From the NCBI RefSeq assembly GCF_003063625.1, contig NZ_CP026604.1:5000065-5064064 (forward strand): a stretch of 64,000 nt of DNA. The letters are read 5' to 3'. Position 1 is the first letter of the stretch. The number at the start of each line of letters is the position of its first letter. A program made the translations under genes and the position numbers. This document shows positions 36,747 through 47,960 of the stretch, in pieces. Under the pieces are notes generated by a model. The model saw nothing but the letters and a program-made list of their open reading frames with translations, did no database searches and was not told the origin of the DNA. The stretch is from Saccharobesus litoralis (GTDB lineage: Bacteria; Pseudomonadota; Gammaproteobacteria; Enterobacterales; Alteromonadaceae).

Positions 36747-38642
36747 TTAGCTATCTGTACTGGTTAACACTGGTGTTTCGATAGACGAATTATCACGTAA
36801 TGCATCTAATAATGCGCGGTAATTACTATCAGAATACGCCGATGTTAAACGCTGCTTAGCGGCATCGTCAGCTGCTTTATCAGCCACTGTCACGCCATTT
36901 AATTTAATAACGGCGATAGAGTTAGCAAACTGGGTCCAAGCGACGCTAGCTTGTTCTGCTGTAGGTTTAGCCATAGCAAATGCTTTACGCTTAATCTGTC
37001 CGCCTACATCACTGCTATTACGACCGACGGCTGTCACAGTTTTAAGCTCAGCACCCTTTTCAGTAATTTTCTGAGCTATATCAGCAGTTGCCCACTCACT
37101 TGACACATCTTGTGCCCATGCTTCTGCTGCTTGCTTCGCTTTGTCTGCAATCACTTGGTTTTCAATTTGCGATTTAACTTCATCTAAACTTTGAATACGT
37201 GACTCTTTGTACTCACTGGCACGTACAACTACAATACGATCAGCACCCAGCTCAATCACTTCACTATTGTAACCATTTTGCGCAACTTCAGCTGAAAACG
37301 CTTTATTAAGAATAAGTGGGTTATTCACTTCACTCGGCGCTGTCGCTTGACTAAATAAACCAGTCGATTTGACTTCTACGCCCGCTTCGCTAGCGGCGTC
37401 ATGCAAAGAATCAGAAACTTCAAAGGCTAAATCTGCAATCAATTGTTGTTTCTCACCAAACAACAAATTAGCTTTATCACGTTTCAAGTTTTGCTCAATT
37501 TCCGCTTTAACCTCGTCAAACGGCTGTACCGATTGCGGTTCAATGTCGGTTAATTTAATGATGTGGTAACCGAATGTGGTTTTGACTAACTCAGAAACAT
37601 CACCCGCTTGTGCTAAAGCAAACGTAGCTTCTTCAAACTCAGGCGCCATTACCCCTTTACCAAAGAAGTCTAGATCACCACCGTTTTCTCCAGAGAAAGT
37701 ATCATCAGAGTTTTCTTTTGCTAACGCGGCAAAATCTTCACCTGCATTAACTTTAGCTAATAAGTCTTGAGCTTTTTTCTTTGCCGCTTCTTCATCATCA
37801 CCTAAGCTAACCAAAATATGAGAAGCACGACGACGTTCTTCACGCGTATAAGCCGCAGGATTGCCTTCGTAAGTAGCCAATACTTCTGACTCATCAATAG
37901 ACACTTGCTCCATCAAATCATCAACACGCAAATCAATATAGTTTAAAGCAACTTGTTCTGGAGTACGGTAAGATTCAAGGTTAGCCTGATAATGTTGCTC
38001 AAGCTCAGAATCTTCAACCACAATACCGTCTTTAAACTGCTCTAAATTCACTTCAGCATAAGCAAAATCACGCGTTTGTTCCTGTAATTCAACAAACTGC
38101 TTAGCTTCTGACTCCAAGGTAAACTCAGATCCTGTTAACGCAGTCAATAATTGACGACGTTGCATATCAGTACGTAACATTTCACTGAATTCGCCAGGAG
38201 AATATCTAGCATTCATCAATAAAGATTGGAATCTGTCGTTATTGAATTTGCCGTCGACTTGGAACTCAGGCATATCAAGTATGTATTGCTTAACCTGATC
38301 ATCGCCGACTCGCAAACCTAACTCATCAGCTAACTGATCAGATAATTCTTGATTAACCAAACGGTCTAAAATACCCGAACGGAAATTTTTCAAATAATTC
38401 TCATCAGACGCCAACTGGGCAAACATTTCGCCAAATTGACGCTCCATACGCGCACGCTCATTTTGATATGCACGATCAAATTCCATTTGCGAAATGGCAA
38501 CACCATTTACTTCTGCGGCTGGAATATCACCCTTGGTATTGATATACGATCCGACGCCGGCAACGGCAAAACTCGCAATCACTAAACCTAATATTATTTT
38601 CGCTGCAACACCTTGGCTGCTTTCGCGGATTCTTTCTAACAT
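36747..38642 (-). CDS. ppiD: Periplasmic chaperone/peptidyl-prolyl isomerase PpiD
   Basis: PpiD is anchored in the inner membrane and helps newly exported proteins at the SecYEG exit. The start is placed at ATG 38642 (MLERIRESSQGVAAKIILGL), which matches the conserved PpiD beginning; 14 further codons upstream are open but not conserved. One membrane helix (about 15-35), a SurA_N-like chaperone region (about 40-220), a parvulin domain (RRASHILVSLGDD to FGYHIIKLTDI, about 265-360) and a C-terminal region follow. Length is 631 residues. It lies downstream of hupB, as in E. coli, but separated from it by a terminator. Confidence 0.95.
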   Translation of the reverse strand: MLERIRESSQGVAAKIILGLVIASFAVAGVGSYINTKGDIPAAEVNGVAISQMEFDRAYQNERARMERQFGEMFAQLASDENYLKNFRSGILDRLVNQELSDQLADELGLRVGDDQVKQYILDMPEFQVDGKFNNDRFQSLLMNARYSPGEFSEMLRTDMQRRQLLTALTGSEFTLESEAKQFVELQEQTRDFAYAEVNLEQFKDGIVVEDSELEQHYQANLESYRTPEQVALNYIDLRVDDLMEQVSIDESEVLATYEGNPAAYTREERRRASHILVSLGDDEEAAKKKAQDLLAKVNAGEDFAALAKENSDDTFSGENGGDLDFFGKGVMAPEFEEATFALAQAGDVSELVKTTFGYHIIKLTDIEPQSVQPFDEVKAEIEQNLKRDKANLLFGEKQQLIADLAFEVSDSLHDAASEAGVEVKSTGLFSQATAPSEVNNPLILNKAFSAEVAQNGYNSEVIELGADRIVVVRASEYKESRIQSLDEVKSQIENQVIADKAKQAAEAWAQDVSSEWATADIAQKITEKGAELKTVTAVGRNSSDVGGQIKRKAFAMAKPTAEQASVAWTQFANSIAVIKLNGVTVADKAADDAAKQRLTSAYSDSNYRALLDALRDNSSIETPVLTSTDS

Positions 38643-38774
38643 TAGTGATTTAAACCTATGTAGCTTCTTGAAAATAGCTGGCAATTGTACCTAGCGAATG
38701 CCCACTTGACTAGCGCTAGCACCCGTCTATTTACATTTTTTTAAACAAATTTCTGCGCAGATTTATAACAGTGA

Positions 38775-38817
38775 TATAAAAACAAAACGGGCTTTGATAT
38801 CTCTATCAAAGCCCGTT
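38775..38817 (-). terminator. Rho-independent terminator of hupB
   Basis: On the minus strand a perfect 14-bp stem (AACGGGCTTTGATA with TATCAAAGCCCGTT, loop GAGA) is followed by TTGTTTTTAT. Confidence 0.93.
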
Positions 38818-38845
38818 GTCAAAATCTGTAAAACGTAGCGAATAA

Positions 38846-39121
38846 TTATTCGTTCACTGCATCTTTTAACGCTTTACCTGGCTTAAATGCAGGAACGTTA
38901 GCAGCAGAAATCTCGATAGTTTCACCAGTTTGTGGGTTACGACCACTACGCGCAGCACGCTCACGAACAGAGAAAGTACCAAAACCAACTAATGCTACTT
39001 GGTCGTTTTCTTTTAATGCTTCTGTTACAGAATCTGTAAACGCATCTAATGCACGGCCAGCAGCTGCTTTAGAAATGTCTGCGCTTTCAGCGATTTTATC
39101 GATAAGTTGAGACTTATTCAC
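38846..39121 (-). CDS. hupB: DNA-binding protein HU-beta
   Basis: This 91-residue nucleoid protein bends and compacts DNA without sequence specificity. It starts [20 protein letters not shown] and contains [26 protein letters not shown], the HU/IHF signature with the DNA-intercalating arm (RNPQTGE, about residues 61-67). Length is typical. It follows lon on the same strand, as in many gammaproteobacteria, and has its own strong terminator. A TTGAAGGGGATG ribosome site precedes the start. Confidence 0.98.
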   Translation of the reverse strand: MNKSQLIDKIAESADISKAAAGRALDAFTDSVTEALKENDQVALVGFGTFSVRERAARSGRNPQTGETIEISAANVPAFKPGKALKDAVNE

Positions 39122-39271
39122 TTTTTCATCCCCTTCAATTGTTATTATGCTTCACCAGAGCAGGCGGGATGCAAGCTCTAGCGGATTCCGGAAAATTTAT
39201 ATCAGTCTTATGACTAGGTTTCAAGCGCGATTCTTAATAAATCTGAAAAAAACCGCAAATTTGACCTTTGC

Positions 39272-39298
39272 GCTAGCCCTTATGCCACAAGGGCTAGC
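39272..39298. terminator. Hairpin between lon and hupB
   Basis: GCTAGCCCTT, loop ATGCCAC, AAGGGCTAGC form a perfect 10-bp stem. On the minus strand the T-run precedes rather than follows it, so it is not a canonical terminator; it may stabilise lon or hupB mRNA. Confidence 0.5.
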
Positions 39299-39352
39299 AA
39301 AAAATGACCTAAAATGAGGAAAAAACCCTTACTCGGTCTAAATGACGAATAA

Positions 39353-41740
39353 TTACTTTTTGTCCTGTTCTTCCTCTTTACCGTAAAAGTTATCCACAGG
39401 TTCGAAGCCATTTGGATCTTCCTGCAAGGCAATTTTTAACACTTCGTCTACCCATTTAACTGGGTGGATTGTTAAACCTTGGGTAACATTCTCAGGGATC
39501 TCTTGCAGATCACGTTCATTATCTTTTGGAATAATTACGGTCTTGATACCGCCGCGATACGCTGCTAATAGTTTCTCTTTTAAACCACCAATCGCCAATA
39601 CTTCACCGCGTAAGGTAATTTCACCTGTCATAGCGACGTCACAACGTACAGGGTTACCGGTTAAGCTAGATACTAAGGCTGTACACATGGCAATACCAGC
39701 GCTTGGACCATCCTTCGGTGTAGCGCCTTCAGGGACATGCACATGAATATCACGCTTAGTATGAAATTGCGGATTAATGCGTAAATTTTCAGCACGAGAA
39801 CGAACCACAGTCATTGCCGCTTTAATTGATTCCTGCATGACATCACCAAGTGAACCGGTTGTGATCATGCCGCCTTTACCTACGACCGAAGTCGCTTCAA
39901 TAGTCAACAAATCGCCACCCACTTGCGTCCAAGCTAAACCGGTAACTTGGCCAATTTGGTTGTTAGCATCAGCTTTACCATAATCAAAACGTTTAACCCC
40001 GAGAAAATCATTTAAATTGTCGGCGTTAATCGTTACTGTTTTAGTGTCTTTATCCATCAGGATATTTTTAACGGCTTTACGACACATTTTAGACACTTCA
40101 CGTTCAAGGCCACGTACACCCGCTTCACGCGTGTAATAACGTATGGTATCGAGTATCGCACTTTCTTCGATGTTTAATTCTTTATCTTTTAAGCCGTTAC
40201 GCTTAATTTGCTTTGGAACTAAGTAACGCGAAGCGATATTTAATTTTTCGTCTTCGGTATAGCCAGATAAACGGATAACTTCCATACGATCCAATAACGG
40301 ACCAGGAATATTCATGCTGTTACTGGTAGCAACAAACATAATATCTGACAGATCATAATCAACTTCTAAATAGTGATCGGCAAATTTATTATTTTGCTCA
40401 GGATCTAGAACTTCCAATAAAGCTGAAGCAGGATCACCACGCATATCAGAGGACATTTTGTCAATTTCATCGAGTAAGAATAATGGGTTTTTAACGCCTA
40501 CTTTGGTCATATTTTGGATCAATTTACCCGGCATTGAACCTATATATGTCCGTCGATGACCGCGAATTTCAGCTTCATCACGTACGCCACCAAGCGCCAT
40601 GCGGATATATTTACGTCCTGTTGCTTTGGCAATTGATTGACCCAACGACGTTTTACCCACGCCCGGAGGCCCAACCAAACACAAGATAGGCCCTTTAACC
40701 TTACTCATGCGTTGTTGCACCGCTAGATACTCAATAATACGTTCTTTAACTTTTTCTAAACCATAGTGATCGGTATCTAAAATAGTTTGAGCCGCAGGTA
40801 AGTTTTTCTTTACTTTTGAGCGCTTAACCCATGGAACATTAATAAGTGTATCAATATAGCTACGCACCACTGTCGCTTCGGCCGACATAGGTGACATCAT
40901 TTTTAATTTTTGTAATTCTGCTTTGGCTTTTTCTTCAGCCTCTTTTGGCATCTTAGCTTCAGTGATTTTATTGGCTAAGGTTTCAAACTCATCTGGCGTA
41001 TTTTCGTCAAGCTCACCCAGTTCTTTTTGAATCGCTTTCATCTGCTCATTCAAATAGTACTCACGCTGACTTTTTTCCATTTGCTTTTTAACACGGGTAC
41101 GAATTTTCTTTTCAACCTGTAATAGGTCTATTTCGCCTTCCATTAACGCCATTAAAAATTCTAAACGTTCTGCGACATCTAATATTTCTAAGACATTTTG
41201 CTTTTCAGCTAATTTTAATGGCATATGAGCCGCCATAGTATCGGCTAAACGCGCTGGCTCATCGATACCACTCAACGAAGTTAACACTTCAGGCGGGATC
41301 TTTTTGTTTAATTTAACATAGCCTTCAAACTGCGATGTTGCAGAGCGTAGTAATACTTCCTGTTCACGCTCATCTAGATCCTCTGCATCTAATTTTTCTA
41401 TTTCTGCTACAAAGAAATCATCAGTTTGGGTAAATTCTTTAATTTTGGCTCGCTGATTACCTTCAACTAATACTTTAACTGTACCGTCGGGTAATTTTAA
41501 TAACTGAAGAATTGTTGCAACAGAACCTATTTCATACATGTCACCTTGCGCAGGTTCGTCCACTGTTGCATCTTTTTGAGCAACCAGAAAAATTTGTTTC
41601 TCGTTTTCCATTGCCGCTTCTAAACAGCGAATCGATTTTTCACGCCCAACAAATAAAGGGATCACCATATGGGGATAGACCACTACGTCGCGTAGTGCCA
41701 GGACGGGCATAGTTACGGGTTCTGTGCTCTCAGTTGTCAT
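39353..41740 (-). CDS. lon: ATP-dependent protease Lon
   Basis: This cytosolic AAA+ protease removes damaged proteins and short-lived regulators. The 795-residue product has the substrate-binding N domain ([21 protein letters not shown]), an ATPase domain with Walker [13 protein letters not shown] (about residues 354-365) and Walker [12 protein letters not shown], and a C-terminal serine-lysine protease domain with the catalytic Ser in [11 protein letters not shown] and the Lys in [14 protein letters not shown]. All are intact and the length matches E. coli Lon (784). It sits between clpX and hupB on the same strand. A sigma-32-like promoter lies upstream. Confidence 0.98.
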   Translation of the reverse strand: MTTESTEPVTMPVLALRDVVVYPHMVIPLFVGREKSIRCLEAAMENEKQIFLVAQKDATVDEPAQGDMYEIGSVATILQLLKLPDGTVKVLVEGNQRAKIKEFTQTDDFFVAEIEKLDAEDLDEREQEVLLRSATSQFEGYVKLNKKIPPEVLTSLSGIDEPARLADTMAAHMPLKLAEKQNVLEILDVAERLEFLMALMEGEIDLLQVEKKIRTRVKKQMEKSQREYYLNEQMKAIQKELGELDENTPDEFETLANKITEAKMPKEAEEKAKAELQKLKMMSPMSAEATVVRSYIDTLINVPWVKRSKVKKNLPAAQTILDTDHYGLEKVKERIIEYLAVQQRMSKVKGPILCLVGPPGVGKTSLGQSIAKATGRKYIRMALGGVRDEAEIRGHRRTYIGSMPGKLIQNMTKVGVKNPLFLLDEIDKMSSDMRGDPASALLEVLDPEQNNKFADHYLEVDYDLSDIMFVATSNSMNIPGPLLDRMEVIRLSGYTEDEKLNIASRYLVPKQIKRNGLKDKELNIEESAILDTIRYYTREAGVRGLEREVSKMCRKAVKNILMDKDTKTVTINADNLNDFLGVKRFDYGKADANNQIGQVTGLAWTQVGGDLLTIEATSVVGKGGMITTGSLGDVMQESIKAAMTVVRSRAENLRINPQFHTKRDIHVHVPEGATPKDGPSAGIAMCTALVSSLTGNPVRCDVAMTGEITLRGEVLAIGGLKEKLLAAYRGGIKTVIIPKDNERDLQEIPENVTQGLTIHPVKWVDEVLKIALQEDPNGFEPVDNFYGKEEEQDKK

Positions 41741-41790
41741 AGAAGGGTCTCTTTGCAGGTTAATTTTTTGAATCTTGTTATATTAATTGT

Positions 41791-41819
41791 TATATGGGGC
41801 TAAGCAGGGTGAGATCAAT
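41791..41819 (-). promoter_or_regulatory. Candidate heat-shock (sigma-32) promoter of lon
   Basis: Read on the minus strand: ATTGATC, 13 bases, then CCCCATATAA, close to the sigma-32 consensus CTTGAAA-N13-15-CCCCATNTA. It ends about 50 bp before the lon start codon. In E. coli lon is a sigma-32 gene, which supports the match. Confidence 0.55.
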
Positions 41820-41910
41820 AATTATTTTTGATTCTCTACCAAAAAGTCGTTTGATTGCTGAAATGTTAAACAATTGCCAGCAAATTTAGCTTTTTAAAAG
41901 GCTAAAAACT

Positions 41911-41938
41911 AAAAAAGCGAGTATCAACTCGCTTTTTT
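41911..41938 (-). terminator. Rho-independent terminator of clpX
   Basis: On the minus strand: AAAAAAGCGAGT, loop TGA, ACTCGCTTTTTT. It sits 22-49 bp after the clpX stop. Confidence 0.92.
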
Positions 41939-41959
41939 ACAATTCAAACAAATGTAATC

Positions 41960-43252
41960 TTATTCAGATACCGCTTGTTTGTTTTCAGGATTATCATAAA
42001 TCAAAATAGGTTTTGATTCGCCGCTGATCACCGTTTCGTCTATCACCACTTTACTAACATTTTCCATGGTTGGTAAATCATACATGGTTTCAAGCAACAC
42101 ATTTTCGACTATCGAGCGTAAGCCTCGAGCACCTGTATTCCGATCCATTGCTTTACGAGCGATAGCGCGTAATGCATCTTCACGAAATTCAAGTTCAGAG
42201 CCTTCCATGTTAATCAATGCAGCATATTGCTTAGTAATAGCATTCTTAGGTTCTTGCAAAATTTGTAACAACGCATCTTCGTCAAGTTCAGCTAAGGTAG
42301 CGACTACCGGTAAACGACCAATAAATTCAGGGATTAAACCGTATTTAACTAAATCTTCTGGTTCTACATCCAAAAACTTGTCTGTTAATGAACGTTCTTC
42401 GTCTTTACCGCGAACTTCAGCACCGAAACCTATTCCGGTATTTTTCGCTGTTCGTTGCTCAATCACTTTATCTAAACCAGCAAAAGCGCCGCCGCAGATA
42501 AATAGAATTTTAGAGGTATCGACTTGCAAAAACTCTTGCTGCGGGTGTTTACGTCCACCTTGTGGCGGGACAGACGCAATCGTGCCTTCAATCAATTTAA
42601 GCAAGGCTTGCTGAACACCTTCACCTGATACGTCACGTGTGATCGATGGATTGTCTGATTTACGCGAAATTTTATCTATTTCATCAATATAGACAATACC
42701 ACGTTGCGCTTGCTCAACATCGTAATCACATTTCTGTAGTAACTTTTGAATTATGTTTTCAACGTCTTCGCCAACATAGCCAGCTTCTGTCAACGTCGTC
42801 GCATCAGCCATAGTAAACGGCACATCGAGCAATCGAGCCATGGTTTCAGCCAGCAATGTTTTACCACTACCCGTTGGACCAATTAGCAAAATGTTACTTT
42901 TACCAAGTTCCACACCATCAGCCGTTTTATCACCGTTTTTCAAACGTTTGTAATGGTTATATACGGCAACCGCTAAAACTTTTTTAGCCACTTCTTGACC
43001 AATTACATAGTCATTTAAATGAGCATGAATTTCGGCTGGTGTTGGTAACTTATCAGGATCGGCCTGAGCGGGCGCAATCTCTTTAATTTCCTCGCGAATA
43101 ATGTCGTTACACAATTCAACACATTCATCACAGATAAATACAGAAGGCCCAGCGATTAATTTGCGCACCTCATGCTGACTCTTACCACAAAACGAGCAGT
43201 ATAGGATCTTGCCATTGTCGTCGGTGCCATCACCCTTGCGACTATCTGCCAT
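41960..43252 (-). CDS. clpX: ATP-dependent Clp protease ATP-binding subunit ClpX
   Basis: ClpX unfolds tagged proteins and feeds them to ClpP. The 430-residue protein has the N-terminal zinc-binding domain with four Cys (CSFCGKSQ and CDECVELC), Walker [14 protein letters not shown] (about residues 125-137), Walker [12 protein letters not shown] (about 186) and the pore loop YVGEDVE. [17 protein letters not shown] [14 protein letters not shown] is the sensor-2 region. Length matches E. coli ClpX (424). It follows clpP in the same direction, 134 bp apart, so it may have its own promoter as well as readthrough from clpP. Confidence 0.98.
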   Translation of the reverse strand: MADSRKGDGTDDNGKILYCSFCGKSQHEVRKLIAGPSVFICDECVELCNDIIREEIKEIAPAQADPDKLPTPAEIHAHLNDYVIGQEVAKKVLAVAVYNHYKRLKNGDKTADGVELGKSNILLIGPTGSGKTLLAETMARLLDVPFTMADATTLTEAGYVGEDVENIIQKLLQKCDYDVEQAQRGIVYIDEIDKISRKSDNPSITRDVSGEGVQQALLKLIEGTIASVPPQGGRKHPQQEFLQVDTSKILFICGGAFAGLDKVIEQRTAKNTGIGFGAEVRGKDEERSLTDKFLDVEPEDLVKYGLIPEFIGRLPVVATLAELDEDALLQILQEPKNAITKQYAALINMEGSELEFREDALRAIARKAMDRNTGARGLRSIVENVLLETMYDLPTMENVSKVVIDETVISGESKPILIYDNPENKQAVSE

Positions 43253-43386
43253 CTAAATACCTCTATTTATTCGCGTAATGCTTATACATGGGGTTTTACT
43301 CATGTAAAACCAAGGGGTGTCTAAACTTTCCTGTGCTTCGCACTTTAAACACCCTAAGTGTAGATTCTTTTTTAACCAGCGTCAGA

Positions 43387-43998
43387 TTATCTAGCGCTTA
43401 AAACTTCGTCAACCAAACCATATTCCATAGCTTGCTGTGCACTCAGGAAGTTATCACGATCTGTGTCTTGAGACACTTTTTCAATATCTTGCCCAGTATG
43501 TTCAGCTAATAAACGATTCAGTTTCTCTTTAATGCTTAAAATTTCTTTAGCATGTATTTCAAAATCGGATGCTTGACCTTGGAATCCGCCTAACGGTTGA
43601 TGGATCATCACCCGCGAGTTAGGTAAACAAAAACGCTTGCCTTTCTCTCCGCCCGACAATAAAAAAGCACCCATGCTCGCTGCTTGACCAATACAAACCG
43701 TTGAAACATCCGGTTTAATAAACTTCATGGTGTCGTAGATAGCCATACCAGCAGTTACCGAACCGCCTGGTGAGTTAATATAGATATGAATATCTTTATC
43801 TGGGTTTTCCGACTCTAAAAACAGCAGTTGAGCCACAATCAAATTAGCCATGTGGTCTTCAACCTGACCAACCAGAAAAATAACGCGCTCTTTTAAAAGA
43901 CGAGAATAGATATCGAATGAGCGCTCACCTTTAGCGGTTTGCTCGATAACCATAGGGACTAAAGCATTTAATGGGTCGAAGTTGTTGTTATCAGTCAA
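43387..43998 (-). CDS. clpP: ATP-dependent Clp protease proteolytic subunit ClpP
   Basis: This 203-residue serine peptidase forms the tetradecameric chamber used with ClpX. The catalytic triad is visible: Ser in [11 protein letters not shown] (about residue 107), His in VMIHQPLGG (about 132) and Asp in QDTDRDNF (about 181). The start [26 protein letters not shown] (shown in part) fits the short propeptide of the family. Order tig-clpP-clpX-lon is the classic arrangement. A terminator separates it from tig, which suggests an own promoter. Confidence 0.98.
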   Translation of the reverse strand: MTDNNNFDPLNALVPMVIEQTAKGERSFDIYSRLLKERVIFLVGQVEDHMANLIVAQLLFLESENPDKDIHIYINSPGGSVTAGMAIYDTMKFIKPDVSTVCIGQAASMGAFLLSGGEKGKRFCLPNSRVMIHQPLGGFQGQASDFEIHAKEILSIKEKLNRLLAEHTGQDIEKVSQDTDRDNFLSAQQAMEYGLVDEVLSAR

Positions 43999-44014
43999 CT
44001 TAATTTCCTTTCTT

Positions 44015-44053
44015 CAAAAAAAATGGCTTGAATGTAAACATTCAAGCCATTTA
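44015..44053 (-). terminator. Terminator between tig and clpP
   Basis: On the minus strand AAATGGCTTGAATG, loop TTTA, CATTCAAGCCATTT continues into a run of eight T. It lies about 40-78 bp after the tig stop, so tig is mostly transcribed alone. Confidence 0.92.
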
Positions 44054-44092
44054 AACAAGTTATATAGCAACTCGTCAACAAAAGAGAACGAA

Positions 44093-45391
44093 TTATGCTT
44101 GCTTGTTCATGATCTCATCGAATGATTTTTCAACTTCACTCACTTTTGCTTGAGTTAAGATGAAATCGACAGCTTGTTCTTCAATAGCAACGTTGCGCAT
44201 GTTGTTTAACAATTCTTCGTTGCCCATGTAGTAGTCAACCACTTCAGAAGGATCTTCGTAAGCTGAAGCCATATCTTCAATTAAAGCTTTAACTTTGTCG
44301 TCATCTGCTTTAATTTCGTTCGCTTTGATCACTTCAGATAATACTAAACCTGTTTTAACACGTTTAGTTGCGTTATCTTCAAATAAGCTTGCAGGTAACT
44401 CAGGAACATTTTGTGTGTTGCCACCAAAACGCTGAACAGCTTGTTGACGTAGCGCTTCGACTTCTTGGTCGATTAAAGCTTTTGGAATATCAACTTCAAC
44501 AGATGAAGTTAATGCATCAATTGCCGCGTTTTTGTTAGCAAGCTTAAGGCTAGCATTTAATTCGCGTTCCATGTTCTTACGAACTTCAACTTTCAATGCG
44601 TCAAGACCACCTTCTTCAACACCAAACTTAGCGCAGAATTCGTCATCGATTTCTGGAAGTACTTTTTCTTCAACTTTATGAACAGTGATTTTGAACACAG
44701 CTTCTTTACCTTTAAGGTTTTCAGCTTGGTAATCTTCAGGGAAAGTCACTGTAATATCTTGTTCTTCACCGGTTTTCATACCGATAATCCCTTTTTCAAA
44801 ACCAGGGATCATTTTATCTGAACCAAGTTCAAGTTCGAAGTTTTCAGCTTTACCACCTTCAAACTCTTCACCATCAATTGAACCAACGAAATCAATTGTT
44901 ACTTTTTCGCCTTTCTTAGACTTACGCTTGATCTCTTTCCAAGTTGCGTGTTGACCACGTAATGTTTCGATCATGTTGTCTAAGTCTTCATCTTTAACCG
45001 ATGCAGCAACTTTTTCAACTTCTAGCTTGTCTAAACCTTCAACAGTCACTTCAGGATAAACTTCGAAAGTAGCTGTGAATTCAAAGTCTTTACCTTCAGA
45101 TAAAGCTTCGATTTCGATTTGAGGCGCACCAGCAGGGGTTAATTTTTCTTGAATAACCGCTTGGTAGAAGTTTTGTTGAACAACTTCATTCGCAACATCT
45201 TGACGAACAGCCGCACCATAACGTTTTTTGATAATGCTCACTGGCACTTTGCCAGGACGGAAACCATCAATACGTTGAGTTTTAGACAAACGACGTAATT
45301 GGTCGTTTACTTTTTGGTCAACACTGTCGCCAGGCACAGTAATTTTTAAACGGCGCTCTAAACCTTGAGTCGTTTCAACTGAAACTTGCAT
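44093..45391 (-). CDS. tig: Trigger factor
   Basis: This ribosome-bound chaperone meets nascent chains at the exit tunnel. The 432-residue protein has the ribosome-binding domain with the signature region [17 protein letters not shown] (about residues 43-59), an FKBP-type PPIase domain ([21 protein letters not shown] to [17 protein letters not shown], about 155-245) and a C-terminal helical arm region. Length matches E. coli Tig (432). It is the first gene of the protease block, with four tRNA genes upstream on the same strand. Confidence 0.98.
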   Translation of the reverse strand: MQVSVETTQGLERRLKITVPGDSVDQKVNDQLRRLSKTQRIDGFRPGKVPVSIIKKRYGAAVRQDVANEVVQQNFYQAVIQEKLTPAGAPQIEIEALSEGKDFEFTATFEVYPEVTVEGLDKLEVEKVAASVKDEDLDNMIETLRGQHATWKEIKRKSKKGEKVTIDFVGSIDGEEFEGGKAENFELELGSDKMIPGFEKGIIGMKTGEEQDITVTFPEDYQAENLKGKEAVFKITVHKVEEKVLPEIDDEFCAKFGVEEGGLDALKVEVRKNMERELNASLKLANKNAAIDALTSSVEVDIPKALIDQEVEALRQQAVQRFGGNTQNVPELPASLFEDNATKRVKTGLVLSEVIKANEIKADDDKVKALIEDMASAYEDPSEVVDYYMGNEELLNNMRNVAIEEQAVDFILTQAKVSEVEKSFDEIMNKQA

Positions 45392-45642
45392 TTGATTACC
45401 TCAAACTTAGTAAAGCGATCTTACGCTTTATATTCCTAGAACAGAGTAGTTGACTCTATTCTTCTAACTATAAAAGCGGTTTTATTCGTCAGTTACTTAA
45501 CGCTTAAACCAGCTCTTCGAATAGGTGTACAAAAAAAGACGCAGCATTATAGCGGCGAGTTTTGCATTCGTCCAATATCACGATAAATAATGAATAATTT
45601 AATTGAATAAGAGATGTAAATGCTGAATATCGAGAGATAAAG

Positions 45643-45719
45643 TGGTCGGTGATGCAAGATTCGAACTTGCGACCCCTTGGACCCAAACCAAGTGCGCTAC
45701 CAAGCTGCGCTAATCACCG
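45643..45719 (-). tRNA. tRNA-Pro (anticodon TGG), copy 1
   Basis: 77 nt with encoded CCA. The acceptor stem CGGTGAT/ATCACCG, the loop TTTGGGT with anticodon TGG and the T-arm GTTCGAATC are all present. The second copy at 45941 appears identical. Confidence 0.95.
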
Positions 45720-45734
45720 ACTAAAGGGGGAAAA

Positions 45735-45811
45735 TGGGGTGACTGATGGGATTTGAACCCACGACAACCGGAATCACAATCCGGGGCTCTACCAACTGAG
45801 CTACAATCACC
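45735..45811 (-). tRNA. tRNA-His (anticodon GTG)
   Basis: 77 nt with encoded CCA, including the extra G(-1) opposite C73 that marks tRNA-His. The anticodon arm reads CCGGATTGTGATTCCGG. Close to E. coli hisR. Confidence 0.95.
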
Positions 45812-45829
45812 ACAGATAGAAAAGAGTAA

Positions 45830-45906
<77 letters not shown>

Positions 45907-45940
45907 ACATCGAACTACAGCACCTAATTTAGCAAAAAAG

Positions 45941-46017
45941 TGGTCGGTGATGCAAGATTCGAACTTGCGACCCCTTGGACCCAAACCAAGTGCGCTACCA
46001 AGCTGCGCTAATCACCG
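45941..46017 (-). tRNA. tRNA-Pro (anticodon TGG), copy 2
   Basis: Same sequence as the gene at 45643. It is the first gene of the Pro-Arg-His-Pro cluster in the direction of transcription. Confidence 0.95.
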
Positions 46018-46245
46018 ATGTTTTGCTTGTTAAGGTGTGCCTCAACTGCGGGGGCGCATATTACAGACCAGCCCCTACCTCGTCAAACACTTTTTGACAA
46101 AAAAATTAAGTTTTTTTGCAATGATTACAATTCAACCAAACGCTGATGAAATATTTATCTATTTAAGCGTTTGCTTATTATTTTGCAATCATGAGAAAAT
46201 AATACGCAGTTAACTAATTAATTGATCACACATAGATAAGCTTCC

Positions 46246-47100
46246 ATGACTGCAAATCTGATTGACGGCAAAAAAATTGCCCAACAAGTAAAAGATAATG
46301 TAAAAGCCAAAGTGGCTGAAAGAATAGCCGCTGGTAAACGAGCGCCAGGTTTGGCTGTAGTATTAGTAGGAGCTGATCCCGCTTCACAAGTTTATGTAGG
46401 CAGTAAGCGCCGCTCTTGTGAAGAAGTCGGGTTTGTATCGCAATCGTTCGATTTACCCGCCGACGCTTCACAGCAACAACTATTCGACTTAATTGATCAA
46501 CTCAACGCTGATGAAACGATAGATGGGATATTAGTGCAATTTCCATTACCGCAAGGATTAGATCAAACCAGCGTTATTGAACGTATTTCTCCGGCAAAAG
46601 ATGTTGATGGCTTTCATCCCTATAATGTAGGTCGTTTAGCGCAACGCATTCCTGCCCTGCGCTCTTGCACACCAAAAGGCATTATCACCTTACTAGAATC
46701 AACCCAAGTTGATCTCCATGGTTTAGACGCTGTTGTCGTAGGCGCCTCTAATATTGTCGGGCGACCTATGGCGCTGGAGCTGTTATTAGCAGGATGCACA
46801 ACTACAGTCTGTCACCGCTTTACCAAAGATTTAGAAGCTCACGTGCGCCGCGCCGATTTACTCGTTGTTGCGGTTGGCAAACCTGAATTTATACCTGGCG
46901 AATGGGTTAAACCGGGTGCCATCGTGATTGATGTAGGTATCAACCGCCTTGATAATAAAAAGTTAGTGGGTGACGTTGGCTTTGCAGCCGCCGAACCTAA
47001 AGCGAGCTTTATTACACCTGTACCGGGAGGTGTCGGCCCAATGACGGTTGCAACATTAATTGAAAATACCTTAGCCGCATGTGAGGCGCGCGAAAATTAG
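46246..47100 (+). CDS. folD: Methylenetetrahydrofolate dehydrogenase/cyclohydrolase FolD
   Basis: This bifunctional cytosolic enzyme interconverts methylene-, methenyl- and 10-formyl-THF. The 284-residue product has the active-site Tyr and Lys in [14 protein letters not shown] (about residues 49-62), the PFPL-type [10 protein letters not shown], the NADP-binding [17 protein letters not shown] (about 164-180) and the C-terminal [15 protein letters not shown]. All are intact. Its product 10-formyl-THF is the substrate of PurU, encoded elsewhere in the window. Divergent from the tRNA cluster; a clear terminator follows. Confidence 0.98.
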   Translation: MTANLIDGKKIAQQVKDNVKAKVAERIAAGKRAPGLAVVLVGADPASQVYVGSKRRSCEEVGFVSQSFDLPADASQQQLFDLIDQLNADETIDGILVQFPLPQGLDQTSVIERISPAKDVDGFHPYNVGRLAQRIPALRSCTPKGIITLLESTQVDLHGLDAVVVGASNIVGRPMALELLLAGCTTTVCHRFTKDLEAHVRRADLLVVAVGKPEFIPGEWVKPGAIVIDVGINRLDNKKLVGDVGFAAAEPKASFITPVPGGVGPMTVATLIENTLAACEAREN

Positions 47101-47149
47101 AAGATGATTTAAGCGCGTTTGCCGTAGCCGAAATCGTTTCTCAAAATAT

Positions 47150-47188
47150 AAAAGCCGCAACCATCGTTGGATTGTTGCGGCTTTTTAA
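47150..47188 (+). terminator. Rho-independent terminator of folD
   Basis: AAAAGCCGCAA, a spacer, then TTGCGGCTTTTTAATT. The A-run on the left may serve the convergent peroxiredoxin gene too. Confidence 0.92.
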
Positions 47189-47234
47189 TTGTGGCTTTTA
47201 AATTAAGCTACTTAAATTTTAGCCCGTGTTAACA

Positions 47235-47960
47235 CTAAGAAAAATGAGCTTCTAAGTCGTCGCTGCCACCTATGTGTTTACCATCAATAAAAACTTGCGG
47301 CACGGTATCTCGCCCAGACAATGCGCGTAAACCTGCAATTGAAATACTCGCTAATTCGATTTCTTGGTAAGCCAAGCCTTTGTCTTTCAACAATGTCTTC
47401 GCTTCAGCGCAATACGGGCAACCCGGTTTAGTGACTATTGTGACATCAGCACTTTGCACCGCTTCAGGGGCAACATACTGTAACATGGTATCTGCGTCAG
47501 AGACTTCAAACGGGTCGCCTTCAACTTCTGGCTCGATAAACATTTTTTCGATAACACCGTCATTCACTAACATTGAATAGCGCCAGCTACGTTTACCAAA
47601 ACCTAAGTTCGCTTTGTCGACTAACATACCAATCTTTTCACTGAACTCACCATTACCGTCAGGTAAAAAGCGAATATGCTCCGCATTTTGATCAGCAGCC
47701 CATGCATTCATCACAAAGGTATCATTAACTGAAAGACAAATAATATCGTCTATGCCATTTGCTTTAAATGTTGGCGCAAGTTCGTTGTAACGAGGCAAAT
47801 GACTAGAAGAACATGTCGGTGTAAATGCACCTGGCAAAGCAAATACAATGACTTTTTTACCCGCAAATAGTGATTCGCTAGACCATGTTTGCCAATCGTC
47901 ATTAACGCGAACTGGGAAATTAACACTTGGAACGTTTTGATTTTCTTTATTAGTTAACAT
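47235..47960 (-). CDS. Peroxiredoxin-glutaredoxin hybrid
   Basis: This 241-residue fusion joins a Prx5-type peroxiredoxin (about residues 8-160) to a C-terminal glutaredoxin (about 165-241). The peroxidatic Cys lies in GAFTPTCSSSHLPRY (about 49), and the glutaredoxin site is TKPGCPYCAEAK (CxxC, about 180-183), with the GSH-binding DTVPQVFIDGKHIGGSDD. Hybrids of this kind in Haemophilus reduce hydrogen peroxide and alkyl peroxides with glutathione directly. Cytosolic. Monocistronic, convergent with folD. The domain order and length are normal for the family. Confidence 0.94.
   Translation of the reverse strand: MLTNKENQNVPSVNFPVRVNDDWQTWSSESLFAGKKVIVFALPGAFTPTCSSSHLPRYNELAPTFKANGIDDIICLSVNDTFVMNAWAADQNAEHIRFLPDGNGEFSEKIGMLVDKANLGFGKRSWRYSMLVNDGVIEKMFIEPEVEGDPFEVSDADTMLQYVAPEAVQSADVTIVTKPGCPYCAEAKTLLKDKGLAYQEIELASISIAGLRALSGRDTVPQVFIDGKHIGGSDDLEAHFS

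Noticed and set aside
38643-38684. Upstream 14-codon extension of ppiD
   Set aside because: Conserved PpiD proteins begin at MLERIRESS; the extension looks like leader sequence.
42066-42614. 182-codon plus-strand frame antisense to clpX
   Set aside because: Long, but it is the mirror of a conserved gene; the translation has no recognisable domain.
45504-45686. 60-codon minus-strand frame over the first tRNA gene
   Set aside because: It overlaps a clear tRNA-Pro gene and has no ribosome site or familiar sequence.
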